Shown piece after piece: positions 1-12,029 of a DNA stretch of 64,000 nt; position 1 is the first letter of the stretch, and every line of letters begins with the position of its first letter. The position numbers and the translations under genes are program-made. Under the pieces are notes generated by a model that did not search any database, was not told where the DNA came from, and worked only from the letters and a program-made list of their open reading frames with translations. Source of the stretch: Roridomyces roridus (taxonomy: Eukaryota; Basidiomycota; Agaricomycetes; Agaricales; Mycenaceae). The stretch lies in assembly GCA_029378245.1 (NCBI GenBank), contig JARKIF010000001.1, forward strand, positions 868,001 through 932,000, read 5' to 3'.

Positions 1-1021
1 TTTTGGTGCGGCGGCCCAAGAGACTCGACATTCCGAACGCTCTCCTACGAGTCGAGTCCCCTCCAATGGATGGCGGGCTCGAGCTAGTTATACGTTCCCG
101 AAACTTGAACGACTTGATGCTTGTACCACCGCGCGAGGCGAACAAGGGAGCTGGAGGATCGAGGACGTCGGCCATGGTGGTGGTGGTTAGGGAGGAAAAC
201 TTGGACTCACAGGAAGCATCGGATGTGGGGAAGGTCGCTGAAACCGGAATGGGGTAAACAATTTCACACCAGATCTCAGATCGCCGACGTAATACTCTAA
301 AACTCCTAAACAATTTCTCTGCTTTCGGGTCTCTTTTGCCTGCTAACGCTGGCGAACATCTCAAATGGGAGTCTCCGTTGTACACTCTGGCAGAACTCCG
401 CATTTTTTGAGCGATTTATCGTTTGCGGGGAAGCACGTGGTACAGATGAAAGGGGTTATGGGGAAACTGATCCTCGCCGGAGCTTGTAGCGATTGATGCG
501 ACGCTTCACCACACAGGCTCGCGTCGGCGCCGGGCGGCAATTTTTTTCATTACAGTCACAGAATGGAATCCAGCTGTACGAGAAACTCCAGTTGAAAACA
601 CTGTGTGAGTAAAGAAGAGGACGGAGAGACGTGGAATCAATCCAACTGTCAGGTCCGCTGCCAAGTCTCGCGTGCTCCTGACCGGCGACTCGCAGTATGT
701 TTGTAGCAGTGGCATCCAGATGAAGGCGCAGTACCTTTAGTTTCAAGGTAAGCATCCCAAGTCACCAAGGTACGCGGGCCAACGCGGTGAGGAAGTGAAA
801 TAAGGCTAAAGTTGCTAGAACAACGCAAACGCAACGGTCTGGTTTCGGTTTCAGACAGGAACTGTTCGAAAGGGACTCCGTTTTTCCGAGCATATTTACG
901 GGAAATACAGAGGAGAGGAGAGTTCGGCGGCCGTGGGTCTGGGACAGCTAGGAACATGTAGAACATCATGCATCATCCTCGGACGTTGTCCAGGTACATA
1001 CAAACACCGCCCGGAGAGAAA
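1..1021. other. no recognisable gene
   Basis: I see no domain or spliced gene here. An open stretch at positions 3-257 (+) could be the 3' end of something starting outside the window, but its composition is unremarkable and I do not recognise it. Confidence 0.4.
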
Positions 1022-2246
1022 TTTACAGCTCTTTGCGGAACATAAGGCGTGGATGGATTTTTATCAAATTTCGTGAGATTTCGATCGGTTGGAGTATCTC
1101 CGCTCTCCTGAGCTCATTTCTTGTCCTATTGCCTTCGGACATGGACCATTCGATTCCCACGGGTGTTTCACAGTGCGTAGGTTACTCAAATAAATCTTTG
1201 TTACCTACATTCCAATCAGAAAGAAGCAAACAATCAATTTTCACTATCTACACAGTAGCAGTGGAATCAAGTTTGCTGGGGTCTCGGTACTTCACTGAAG
1301 TAGTCTGATAGGGTTCCTAAAGTGCGCCAGGGTATTGGTTTTCTGTCAGATACATCAGGAGGACACCGGTGTACTGAGGTCTCCAGCCATCACTGTTCAA
1401 CTTCATCTCAGCTCATGGTGGGCAATTTTTCTCAAACGGTGCATGTAGTGCAATGAAGAAACATCCCAACCTACCATTCCGGCCCATCCGAGGTGGATAT
1501 GCACCCTGGGTAACAAGCAGAACGTTGCCCGACGCCGTTACTCGTAGTTTACGTAACATCACTGTCAAAGTTGGATCTTTTCGACTGATTATGCTGTCCT
1601 GAGCTGAGTTCTTGTCCGATTGTGTTCGGACATAAACCGATCGATCCACACGGTTGATTTACAGTGCATAGGACTATGACGATCCTTTATTTTATTTATC
1701 CTTGTATTGAATCACATCCAACACTGTTTTCGTCACTGTTCTGCACTCTGGAGAGTATCCGGAGGAAATCAGACCTTAGGATGGCCCGGGATGCTAGTAA
1801 GTGGTACTCATGGAGTGCACCAAATGTTTTGCTTCACAACAGTTGCTTTCTGTGAGATAAAATACATCTCAGTGATGCTGGCTACATTTCTGGGCACACC
1901 CTGTGTATCAGAATTCATCTAGGACCGAATTAAGCACCCAGCGCACTGTAAAATACCATACAGAGTACCCCTGTAAGATATTGGGACACCAGAGTCCCCC
2001 GATGGTCAGCTGGGACGTAGATAGTTGAAAATCATATCTGGGTCTTTCTTGACTCAAGAAGCACACATAACAATTTATTTGAGTAGCCTAAGCACTGTGA
2101 AAGAACCGTGTGAATCGACTGATCTATGTCCGAAGACAATCGGACAAGAAATGAGCTCAGGAGAGGGGAGATACTGCAACTGATCGAAATCTCACGAAAT
2201 TTGATAAAAATCCATCCGCGCCTTATGTTCCGCAAAGAGCTGTAAA
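1022..2246. mobile_element. non-autonomous DNA element with ~175-bp terminal inverted repeats
   Basis: The sequence from 1022 to about 1196 reappears inverted at about 2072-2246 with roughly 90% identity; both ends begin TTTACAGCTCTTTGCGGAAC. A third, diverged copy of the inner part of the arm lies in direct orientation at about 1575-1672. The arms can be read as short similar ORFs, but these are only a by-product of the repeat. No transposase is visible inside, so this is a defective or MITE-like element of about 1.2 kb. I could not define a target-site duplication, so the superfamily is unknown. Confidence 0.75.
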
Positions 2247-3614
2247 GCAGACGAGGTGATAGAGCGGCTCAGAGCGGGCGTTGGTGGAGCCGACGATGCA
2301 TGGGTGGAACATTGCAGCATGTCGACAGTCATAGCGAGTCGGTCGTACTAGTCGTAGCCCCGCTTCGAGATAAATTCAAGGTACATGCTAGTGGTAGTAG
2401 CAGTGCACAGGCACGGACCGTCCCGGTCGCGAGTCGTTCTGAATATTAATGACAGCACCAACGACCGACACCGACGCCCGGTCAGTACATACAGGCACAT
2501 TGATATACGTCCGGACGAGTCTGAATCAATGCCAGCAAGACCAAGGAACGACCGACGTCAACTCACCACCTGGCACCCACCCTCCAGAGTGGTAATTAGG
2601 TTCCGTGGCAGCGAAGATCCCGGTGACAGAGGCAATGGCAGAAATGGGCAGAAGCACGCGCCCGCTAGCGGCGTGCCCAATGCACAGCGGGTGGCTAGAG
2701 CGGCGTTGAGATGCATGTTGAACGTTGATGGACGTCGAGGTTCGTGATGAGCTCGGCGAGGTAGACATCCTCTTTGGCGGCCAGTTGCGATGTACGATTC
2801 GAGGGCCGCCTCTCAAGTAGGTACTGTTGAAGAGGAGCTTGCGTGCAGCGCGTCCGATACACTGCACTCTGGGAAGCGATGGACGGCATAGGGAGGATAC
2901 CGGGCCGAGGGAGTCCAGCCACCGAGTTGACCGCCTATAGGTGTAAATAACTGCGGTAAAAGAGAGCTTGAACGGAGCCGATGGTTGGAGGAGTCGTTGG
3001 TCCAACGACAAGCGACCGCAGTCTGAGTTGGGAATTGCAATCGGAGAATGAAAGTTAACAGCTCGATGAAAGTTTTCGGCCTCGAGTAAAGGACCAGGGT
3101 GAACCGGAGTGGGCGGTAGGGTAGTGGCTAGTTAGATGGTCCAGCGAGATTTGGGACAAAAGAGCATCGAGCATGGTGGTTCAAGACAAGCAGCCGACAT
3201 GCGACTTCTGATGCGCTTGTTGTTTGCTCAACAATCAAACTCGGCTTCCTGCTTCACCGTCATCTGCGAGTTTCTTTGTTCGTCCAAGCCTCTCCAAGGA
3301 GTAAAATCCGCGTCGCTGGGACTAGGGTAAGTAAACCGTGACGATCTGCTCTGTGAAACTCATCCGATCCGGCTGCAGCCCGACACAGGAATCCACCACT
3401 ACTGAACCGACACACAGCACGATCGCGCCATCTGCGGGTATTTTCAGCAAAAATACTCTTGCTAGGAACTAAGGTGGGTAAATCGCGACCATCTGCTTTG
3501 TGAATTACTCATCCAGCAGGCAGTCCAACCCGAAACTTTTCAACTCTCCAAAGCACGAGCGCGTTCATAGCACTCACAACCCATACAAAGAATCCCGCCG
3601 CTGTTATAACCCAG
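2247..3614. other. intergenic, no recognisable gene
   Basis: Several open frames overlap on both strands, but none shows a domain, a consistent splice pattern or similarity to the neighbouring families. The last few hundred bases precede the first A-family F-box copy and probably contain its promoter. Confidence 0.4.
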
Positions 3615-3670
3615 GTACGCCTCCCGTTTTTTGTGAATCCAGCGCTCTGCTTACCCATTAGTCTCAGAAA

Positions 3671-5004
3671 ATGTCCACACAGCGAATCGAGGCGCAGATT
3701 GAACAAATTTGCCTCGGAATCGAGCGACAGAAGGATGTGCTAAAGAAACTCGAGAGCAGCAAAAGCCTTCTCCAGCAGCAGCTGAACGCTGCACGCGATC
3801 CAGTTGCGCGGCTGCCGGTTGAGATTGCGTCCGAGATTTTTCTGCAGTGTCTCCCACCCCCGTCCGAATACCCTCGAGAATACCCTCAACCCCAAGCCCG
3901 TCATGCCCCTCAGCTCTTCCTTAATGTCTGCCATAACTGGACCAACATTGCACTTTCCACCCCCGCTCTATGGGCTTCCATCGGTATCATCCTTCCGTCT
4001 ACCAGCGCATTCGAAAGCCTCTCGGAGATGTGGCTTCGACGCGCAGGGAATCATCTGCTCAATATTTCTCTCGGAGGAGTGTTCGACTCGCTGGTTGCCC
4101 ACCCCATTCAATCCCATTTCGCTCAACTCGAGTCCTTGGCCATTGGTCCCACCAAACCAAAGATCTTGGAGGCATTCAGTCTCAAATGGAGCTGCCCCGT
4201 CTCCAAGAGCTGGAAATCATTGGCCCAGGCTATGGGACCGGGACCGTACGTTCCGGGCTTTCGTTCCACCAATTTTTACGCTGCTGCTCCAATCTAGTCG
4301 AGTTGCACATGCGACAATTGACATTTGTCGAGTTCGACGAAGAGCCAGCGACGCTGGTTTTCAACCACTTGCGTAACCTGACGTACATCAACAACTCTGG
4401 CGCTATAGCTTGGATCACCCCCGCGCTGGAAATCCTCGCTTCGTCGGCGGAGGATCTCTCCGAAAGGCCCTTCACCTCTTTCTTGAGGCGATCATCTCCA
4501 CCCATTCGGAAGCTTCGGCTGACTCAAGAAGTAAACTTCTATCGCTTTGGCGAATTCATGCCTCTTCTTCCAACCCTCGCGCATCTGGAATGTTCAAATG
4601 TGACTTCCGAGCTTGTGGCTGGTTTGTTGGATTTTTTGGCCCAAAGCCCAGGCCTCGTTCCGAACCTCCGCACATTGGAGGTCAAGATGCGAAATTACGG
4701 GACCATTTTGAATTGTGACACAGTTCGGTCTTATTCGCTCGGGTCTGACTCACCCGTGCCTGTGCTGTCGGTTCGTCAAGGCACCCTGCAAACAGTCCGA
4801 CTCACAATGAGTCAATCGAATGGGTTTCTGTTGGATCGTCATGATCGTGCCGTTTTTCAACGTTTTGTGGCCGACGGAATGGCTATCCACATCGGTGTTC
4901 CCGATGGGCCGAATCTTGTCTGGGTCACAGAACCGCAGGAGGAATTGGATGAGGGGGATGAGGACGAGGACGAGGAGAGTGCAGAGGAATCGGACGACGA
5001 ATAG
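3671..5004 (+). pseudogene. family A F-box-like protein, frameshifted copy
   Basis: The start codon opens the family A N-terminus: a coiled coil (residues ~1-40, IEAQIEQ...IERQKDVLKKLES), then the F-box-like helix RLPVEIASEIFLQCL and the NICHxWTxIALSTPALWASI segment. Reading is open to about 4150, then continues in another frame from about 4165 to a very acidic tail ending at 5004. Compared with intact paralogues about a dozen residues are lost at the shift. A 17-nt GT...AG string at the break would restore frame but is far too short for an intron. The C-terminal half has leucine-rich-repeat-like spacing. F-box proteins recruit targets to SCF ubiquitin ligases through Skp1; that role is inferred. 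An upstream intron (3615-3667) ends just before the ATG. It converges with the B copy at 5117-6565. Confidence 0.75.
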
Positions 5005-5116
5005 TCGGACACACCTGGGGTCCAGAGCCTGAAGTTCTACCAGGATGGCTTCTAGGCTGCGAGTCTGCGCGAGGAAAAAGGAACAAATACACAGTCAATT
5101 GATCTATCTCGTTGTA

Positions 5117-6565
5117 CTACATATTCAAGTCCTGAAGAACGACTAAATTCAATCTACCCGCTGTCGATCGCTTCTCGGGGAAACTCCAAGTATCAAAAGA
5201 TACCTCGCAAACCCGTCGGACTGGATTCCTATTTGCCAGGCGTTGTGAGATGTTCCAGGAGCCGGAATCCTCCCGCAATACGAGAGTCCGAAGGTCTGGG
5301 ACTAGCCTCGGCTCAACCTGTTCGAGCCCCGCCAGAAAAGGGCCCCACTCTCTGTCCGGGAGGTACCCTATCTCGAGGCGCAAAACACGACAAACCGCAG
5401 GCAAGCGCAATATATCCAACAACTGCCTGGAAAGGCAGCCTATGATACGGAGATATCGCAGCGTACATCTCGAGTTGGTCAGAAAGGTGGTTATCGCGTC
5501 TGGAGGGGTGTATTCGCCCTTCCTGTGGGTGAGAAGGAGATTCTGCAGGTGGGGGGCAGTGAGGACATTCAACAGATCGCCTCTGGCACGGCTCGTCCCA
5601 CCCACAATCTCGAGAAAATGCATGTTCGTGACGATCGGGTTGAGGTCACCATCGCCGACAGCAGGCGCCCGAAGAGTGAGGTGACTGCCGGGTGAAAGCA
5701 GGGGAAGCGCTTCAAGGATATGAGATATTCTGAAATTGGAGAGATTGCATGTGCGCAGCTGCGACCACGGGAGGCGGTGTTGTGCAGGGAAAGGGTCCGA
5801 GCCTAAACTGAGAATTACTTCTTTGAGAGCAGGTAACGCTTTAACGAGATCGGCGCCAGGAAGGTCGCTCGGAAGCAGTGGACCGGAGTACATGAAGTCC
5901 CCAGCAACGATCTTGGTGAGGACTGGGAACTCGATACCGAGGTCCACAAAGCGTGTAAAGTGCCCGGTATTGATGAATATGATTTCCTTCCATTGATGTG
6001 CAACGGCGAAGAACATGTCTAAAAGGTCGGCTGGAACATGGTCCACCAAACGAATGGAAAGTGGTGCAAAATGCGCCCGCTCGAGCTGGGTCTCCCACAG
6101 TCGATGGGGAATCGGACGCGGCACGTTGGTTCTCCGCCCGCGGTCGGGTTCCGGAAGTACAAAGTGGCACCAGAGTTGCGAGGTCGTCACCGCTACCGAC
6201 CGCCATCGCTGACACACTCGAGCAAGAACCCAAGCATCGTTGTGGACGGGGTCAAACGGGGCGGCGACATCCACGCACCGGAGGAAGATCTCTGATAGCA
6301 TCTCGTTTGGAAGCTGACGCAAAAGCGACACCACAGACTCGTTCTCTCGAATGAAGTCCTCGAGCTCGGTGCGTTGTGCGGTGAGGATCGCGAGAGCATC
6401 CTGGACTCGGGCTAGGTCCTTACGTGCTCTCTCGATGGCGGAGCAGAATTCAGCAGCCTGCAGGCTGGAAGGGGCGTCGTTGCTTGAGACGAGGTCTTCC
6501 GATGGACTACTGAGATTGAGAGGCCGATAAAGGCAGTGCGTAGAGCAAGAAGAGTCGCAGTGCAT
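5117..6565 (-). CDS. family B F-box-like protein, intact
   Basis: This is an uninterrupted 482-residue reading frame. It begins with the Cys motif MHCDSSCSTHC, followed by a coiled coil (about 35-75, AIERARKDLARVQDAL), the F-box-like core LRQLPNEMLSEIFLRCVD (about 83-100), and WVLARVCQRWRSVAVTTSQLW. The remaining ~350 residues have repeated hydrophobic spacing typical of degenerate leucine-rich repeats. The start is fixed by the Cys motif shared with all B paralogues and by a plausible 5'-UTR intron (6566-6627; donor GTGAGC, acceptor AG adjoining the ATG). The function as an SCF substrate adaptor is inferred from the F-box; no substrate can be named. Confidence 0.8.
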   Translation of the reverse strand: MHCDSSCSTHCLYRPLNLSSPSEDLVSSNDAPSSLQAAEFCSAIERARKDLARVQDALAILTAQRTELEDFIRENESVVSLLRQLPNEMLSEIFLRCVDVAAPFDPVHNDAWVLARVCQRWRSVAVTTSQLWCHFVLPEPDRGRRTNVPRPIPHRLWETQLERAHFAPLSIRLVDHVPADLLDMFFAVAHQWKEIIFINTGHFTRFVDLGIEFPVLTKIVAGDFMYSGPLLPSDLPGADLVKALPALKEVILSLGSDPFPAQHRLPWSQLRTCNLSNFRISHILEALPLLSPGSHLTLRAPAVGDGDLNPIVTNMHFLEIVGGTSRARGDLLNVLTAPHLQNLLLTHRKGEYTPPDAITTFLTNSRCTLRYLRIIGCLSRQLLDILRLPAVCRVLRLEIGYLPDREWGPFLAGLEQVEPRLVPDLRTLVLREDSGSWNISQRLANRNPVRRVCEVSFDTWSFPEKRSTAGRLNLVVLQDLNM

Positions 6566-6869
6566 CTTGTGAACACTAATCAGAAGCAGATTCAGCAGAA
6601 TGGAATGGAGAGACAGCGTTCGCTCACATTAGAGTCCTGGACCCAGCGTGTTCTGAAGAAGCTCTGAGTCAAGGTCGACGTTCGTGACAAGAAGTCAACT
6701 GACTAATCAGCGCCAAGCATCGGTCACTTTCTTCCCCACAAGACATGCCTCCGCTTCGCTCCGGCATATTTCATTTGAACTTTTCCAAGAACGGTGGCAG
6801 AACAAAGTAAAATTTCAACACAAAATCAATACAAACATGCTATGTACCAAGGCTCAACTCGGAGCCAGG
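6566..6869. other. B-gene upstream region
   Basis: This holds the inferred 5'-UTR intron and probable promoter of the minus-strand B gene, up to the edge of the hAT-like element. The 8 bases 6862-6869 (GAGCCAGG) are the left target-site duplication. Confidence 0.4.
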
Positions 6870-7466
6870 TAGTGATGTTCAGGGCCGGGCTTGAGCCCGA
6901 AAGCCCGACCAAGCCCGGCCCGGGCTTCATCAAGCCCAGCCCGGCCCGCCATCAGGCTTGACAGGGCCCAGGGCTTGGGCTTGAGGAATCTCAGGCCCGC
7001 CGAAGCCCGCCAGGCCCGGGCTTGGCTGTGTATGAGGCATGCCGAATCACCGGCGGCCGGCAACCTCTCCGGCTTGTGGGTATCACTTGCCGAATGTCAT
7101 TTACCGCCTATCAGGTGAGTCAACTCACCCATATTCTCCAATCTGCTCTGATACGAGGCTTCGGCCGTGTGCCGGCATGGCTCCGCGCACTGAAAGAGCA
7201 CATGTTTTCAGCAATTGAGCCTTTTTGGTGCAAGACCAGTTGAATCTTGTTTGAATTAGCCACAGATAAATGCTTACAACCACACTTCAGGCAATTCTCT
7301 CAGTACAAACCGAACTTGTACCAAGCCCAGGCTCAGGCCCGGGCTTAGGGCTTGGGCCGGGCTTGATGCGGGCTCGGGCTCGGGCTTGGGAAATGCTGAG
7401 CCCAAGCCCGTCAAAGCCCAGCCCAAGCCCGGGCTTTCAGGCCCAGCCCGGCCCTGAACATCACTA
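6870..7466. mobile_element. non-autonomous hAT-like element, 597 bp
   Basis: The ends are inverted repeats: TAGTGATGTTCAGGGCCGG at the left, its complement at the right. They are flanked by a perfect 8-bp duplication GAGCCAGG at 6862-6869 and 7467-7474. An 8-bp duplication plus YAGNG-type termini is diagnostic of the hAT superfamily. The subterminal 150-200 bp on each side consist of many copies of AAGCCCG/CGGGCTT in both orientations, as expected for transposase-binding clusters. No transposase ORF is present. Confidence 0.9.
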
Positions 7467-7474
7467 GAGCCAGG

Positions 7475-10067
7475 CAAATACCATGTGCACCGCCTGCGAT
7501 TGACGCTGCTTACGGCTCTCAGCCCAAACACGGTCGATGGGGTGTACGAGTAGGTTGGCGTGTTTTGCGTTCCAGGATGTGCGTGCGCACCATGGAAACA
7601 CATGGAGCCCGTCGTTGCAGATGGTGGCGGACTTTACTTCCTCTGGTTTGATATGCTCGATCGCCTGAGCACGGCGAGCAGCGGGTTTCGAGTCTCACTT
7701 GAGGAGAAGGACACATTTGAGGTCAGTTGGCAAGGAAGTGAGGGCCGGGCGTTCATTGGACGATGAAGACTCAAGCCTACGTTGGGACCTAACCGAATGA
7801 GCGACAGTAACGCAGTTTGTCCGGCGGCAGAGACCTAGTCTGGTGAGAGGGATCCAAGAGCATCGTCGAGCCAGCCAACCGCGAGATTTAACAATGTGGA
7901 GCCACCGCGGCGACCTGTAGGGATGAGAGGGAGGGAAATGCAGGTTGCCGTCAGTGCAGGCATGGAGTGAGAGGCATGAGCGATTGTGTTTCAAATGGGT
8001 GCGGGGCATGTTCATATTTGAGGACCGACTCGAGACGGCCGCCTCTGACGGCGGGTAGGACTCGGAGGAAGGGAGGGATGGAATGGTGGGTGGGGCTGGG
8101 TTCAAGGCAAGTTTATATGGGAGAGGTACCAAATGCATACGTGGCACGCCGACGCCTGAACCCCCTGAGAAGCTCCTCCATGGTAGAAACTGCTGTGGAG
8201 AACAGGTGGGCCCGAGAACGCGCGTTCTCGCCGAGTTGATTGTCAGTTGATAAGGCACTGCAATGCTTGCCATGAGACACGTTGACAGAGCAGAGGCAAC
8301 CCAATTGGAGACAGTTTCCCAAGTTCAACGACGACACACAGCACTCGGGATGCATACGTCGCGGCGAGCCGGTGGTGCATGCTTGAAAGGCTGTCGAGCC
8401 GTGGCTTCGATCGAGGAATGGAAGGAGATCTCGGTGAAGCTTGTGGGAGAAATTAAGGAGAGAGCTAGTCTCTTATAAACAGACGCTATAACACATGTGT
8501 CTCATTCTTCGACGTGTTATAGTCTGTTGATAAGGTTGATCACTTGATAGGTGGTGGCGTGATGCCGTAAAGTGCGGAGTTTGAAAGGTTTCCCACGCTT
8601 CCCCTGCGCGTCTGAACGCGTTTACGCTGCCTCTGGGACCCAAAACCGCTCCTTGGACGCGTATATACGGTATTTCTACCCCTCCAGTACATATAATGTC
8701 AATTCTGGCCGATTACCAATTTATCAGCATCTCCAGACGTCGGCAGCCCGAGTCGTCGACACTCTGCGTCTCAGCGGCACTCGAGCTCCTTTAATTCAAC
8801 TCTCCATCTCAATTCTCCGTTTTCAATGCTGCATCATTCCTACTAGGCATAAGACACGGAACTCACAGCGTGGCCACAATCCTCACGCTCACGACCCGTG
8901 GATACCAGTGTCGCGCAAATCTCCCCGCCTCCGCTCTTCTGGACTCTGGACGTACATCCGGACGTGCCAACGGCTGTCGTTTGTTAAACGCCGACGACTC
9001 CACCGAGACTGACGCGAGACGCTCGATCTCAGGCCCCGGCAATGCCGGAGAGCTAGAGTCAACAGCGGGAGCGGTGAAGCCGTCAAGGGGCATGGCGAAG
9101 GGGCTGACGCAGGCGGAAAGTGCAGAGCCATGGCTGGGAGGGTGCGGCCTGGAGGGCGTAGCCTTCATAGCCAGTGGACGACAGCTAACGTCGGCCTCGG
9201 ACGGGTGCGAGAAGTCAATGAGAAGAAGCAGATGGGGTGGCTGGTGGAGATGCTAAAAGAGGGAGTGGGTGCATCTCTTTCGCCCTCCGCTCGTGTCTGG
9301 ATGACTCGACACTGGATAGCAGAGGGTGAGTCGCATACCGGCGCCTACAAAGTATTGTTACGCACGAAAGCCCAAGTCCTCAATCACACACAGTCCCCTC
9401 CAACTTGATTAAGATCCCTCAGCGTCAATGCGCGGTATTTGAGATGATTTGAGCTGGATGCAGCCCCGGATGTCGTTCGGTGGAGCAGGCCTCTAGAGAG
9501 CCATAATGAGGTAATTCAGGCGCCAAAGTGACGCATGAGGGTTTTCGTCAGTGGCTCGAGTGATTCCGTTCGCCCATTTGTGATGCTACGGGCAGTGGGA
9601 GGCCAGGGAGGAGGACACGCAAGGAAGAGAGCGGAGTGATGATCAGTGATCTGATTTGAAACTCAGCACATTACGACATTCCGTCACCACCTATCAAGCG
9701 CTCGCGATCAGCTACAGACTAGGAGAGAGCTGTAGAGAAGGGATTGCCTCGACGGCAGGATGAGGGAGGGAAACAAAAGGAGATTGAACAAATGGGGAAG
9801 GAACCAAACAAAGTCCAAAGAATCGAGAGCCATCTCGTTAAAGAACGGATAATCACCTCGATCTCGCGGTGTGCTGCCAGTGTACTTACTTGCTTGCGGA
9901 CTCGGATATTCACGGTGGGCGAAAAGCAGTTCGTGGCTCTGAGTGCGCTGAAAAGCTCACCCAGCCCCAGGAGTCCAAACCCGCGTCAAAGTTTGCAGCA
10001 CCGCCGACGTCGCGACGCTGGACTCAGTTCAACAGCCCAGGCAGATTAATCTAATATTCCAAAGCTC
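7475..10067. other. 2.6-kb region without recognisable gene
   Basis: In the compact modules the divergent B and A starts lie 0.4-0.7 kb apart; here they are 3.6 kb apart. Apart from the hAT-like element I find no domain or convincing splice pattern. An imperfect hairpin (about 8478-8494 with 8514-8527) is the only local structure I noticed. ORFs at 7695-8273 (-) and 8870-9256 (+) are open but unrecognised. Confidence 0.4.
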
Positions 10068-10120
10068 GTATGTATCCCTGTCCTTTTATGAATGCACCCT
10101 GCTTACCCGGAAGCTAGGAA

Positions 10121-11998
10121 ATGACCACACAGGGAATCGAGGCGCAGATCACGCAAACTTCCCTCGAAATCCAACGGCAGAGAGAGGTTCTTGAGAACCT
10201 CGAGAGCAACAAAAGCCTCCTTTAGCAACAGCTCAACGCTGTACGCGATCCAATCGCGCGTCTGCCACTCGAGATTGCGTCCGATATTTTTCTGCAGTGT
10301 CTCCCATCCGAGTCGAGTCGGAATCTCTCCGAGTCCGACAATTCTCGAGGCTACCCCCCACCCAAAGCTCATCTTGCCCCTCTACTCCTCCTCAGTATCT
10401 GTCATAACTGGACAGACATATCACTTTCCACCCCCACCCTGTGGGCTTCGATCGCTATCGTCTTTCCTCGCGCCAGAGGATTCGAACACCTGTTGGAGGC
10501 GTGGCTTTGACGCGCCAGGAGTTATCCCCTGCGGATTTCCCTCAGTGGAGTCTGCGACTCGCGGGTGGTCCGTCCCATTCTGCATCATTCTGCGCAACTC
10601 GAACGCCTCGTCATTTCCTTTCGTCAAGTGACATTCGATGAAATCGCGGACGGCTTCGGCTTCCAAATCCTTGGAGGTATTCAGGAACTGCCCCTCCTTC
10701 AAGTGCTGGAAATCATTGGCACAGACCGTGTCCCATACTGCGGGCTTTCGTTCCAGCACCTGTTAGGCTGTTGTCCCAATCTAGTCGAGTTGCACATGCA
10801 ATATTTGTCGTTGAGCTTCGAGGAACACCCAGAGATGCTGGTTCTCCCCCATTTGCGTAACCTCACCTGCACCAATAATTCCACTGCTACAAAGTGGATC
10901 ACCGCTCCCGGGCTAGAAGTCTAGGGATGAGCACCGTCCGTGTACGGGTGACGGCCGTCAATCGCCCAAGCCGAGACGGGTACGGGCCGTCAAATTGACG
11001 GTTGACGGCCGTGAAATGACGGGGACGGGCGAGTATTGGTGCAACCAGTGCATAACAGGTGATCTTGTGGCAGAAGGTGTTCCCAGTGTCAATGGTTGTT
11101 GCTCAGAAACGAAATGCAGCTCACCCATGCACCAACTCGCCGGATAAAACCCATTTCGTTGCAGATCAAACGCCACATCACACCTCACATCAGCCCATCA
11201 ATGGAAAAGAACAAACAGTGAGCATTGTTCGAAGTTTCTTGGATACTTCTGACATTGTAGTTGCATAGATTGAATGCTTAGCTTGAGCTTCCAACAGTTT
11301 TCAATGGAGAACACGGTGAATCAGGTTTTCAACGCTCCAACCCGTTTTGAACCCGTCGACGGCCGTCAAATTTTTTGGGTGCCTCGAGGCCGACGGGTAC
11401 GGGCCGTAACCGTGTACGGACGGCCGTCTTACGGCTTGGGACGGGGACGGTGCTCATCCCTATAGAAATCCTCACCTCCTCGGTGGAGGATCTCTCCAAA
11501 GAAGCCTTCACTTTTTTCCTGGAGCGATCGTCTCCTCCCCTTAGGAAGCTTCGGCTGACGCCGGATGGAAACTTCTTGCATCCGGGACGCTTCGACAATT
11601 CCATGGCTCTTCTTCCAGCCCTCGCGCATCTGCAATGTTTAGATGAAAATTCCCAGCTTGTAGCTCATTTGTTTAATTTTTTAGCGCGGAACCCAGACCT
11701 CGTTCCGAACCTATCTACATTGGAGGTCAACAATCTCTTCACAGGGCCTTTCGGTGCCACGGACGTGCTGGATGCACTCGCGCTTGTTCTGGTCCGTCAT
11801 CGCAGGCTGCAGACGGTTCGACTCACGATAGGTCATTCCACTGCTATTCCGCCAGATCACGCGGACCTCGCCATTTTTCAACACTTTTTGGCCGACGGGA
11901 TGGATATTCACATTGGTATGGTTGACGGGCCGAATATTCTCTTGTCCGCAGAACCACAGGAGGAATTGGCCGAGGAGGACGAGGAGGACCAGATTTAG
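10121..11998 (+). pseudogene. family A F-box-like pseudogene split by a hAT-like element
   Basis: The A-family protein can be read in a single frame from the ATG (MTTQGIEAQI...) through the coiled coil, F-box (RLPLEIASDIFLQCL) and repeats to an acidic end. Two in-frame stops interrupt it: TAG at 10223 (where relatives have CAG) and TGA at 10508 (where relatives have CGA, in LRRAG). A 541-bp element (10922-11462) is inserted after the codons for GLEV. Element plus duplicated target is 549 bp, so the downstream frame is unchanged. The 5'-UTR intron signal is retained (10068-10117, donor GTATGT). The copy is clearly dead as a full-length gene. Confidence 0.9.
10922..11462. mobile_element. non-autonomous hAT-like element inserted in an F-box copy, 541 bp
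   Basis: Terminal inverted repeats are TAGGGATGAGCACCGTCC and its complement. The flanks are TAGAAGTC (10914-10921) and TAGAAATC (11463-11470), an 8-bp target duplication with one mismatch. This length and the YAGNG-like ends indicate hAT. Subterminal regions are rich in GACGGCCGT / ACGGGCCGT motifs. No coding capacity for a transposase is seen. It is a different family from the GGGCTT-rich element at 6870-7466. Confidence 0.88.
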
Positions 11999-12029
11999 GG
12001 TGCCGTGGGGCGGAAAACAGCGAGCGCGT

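Noticed and set aside
1033..2235. Two similar ORFs (MRNIRRGWIFIKFREIS...) on opposite strands as a gene family
   Set aside because: They are translations of the two arms of an inverted repeat, have no domain, and end where the repeat ends.
4147..4165. 17-nt GT...AG string in the 3671 F-box copy as an intron
   Set aside because: It would restore the frame, but introns elsewhere in this window are at least 46 nt; a coding deletion is more likely.
8863..9256. Overlapping 128- and 101-codon ORFs as small genes
   Set aside because: Both strands are open in GC-rich sequence, with no domain, splice signals or repeats to support coding.
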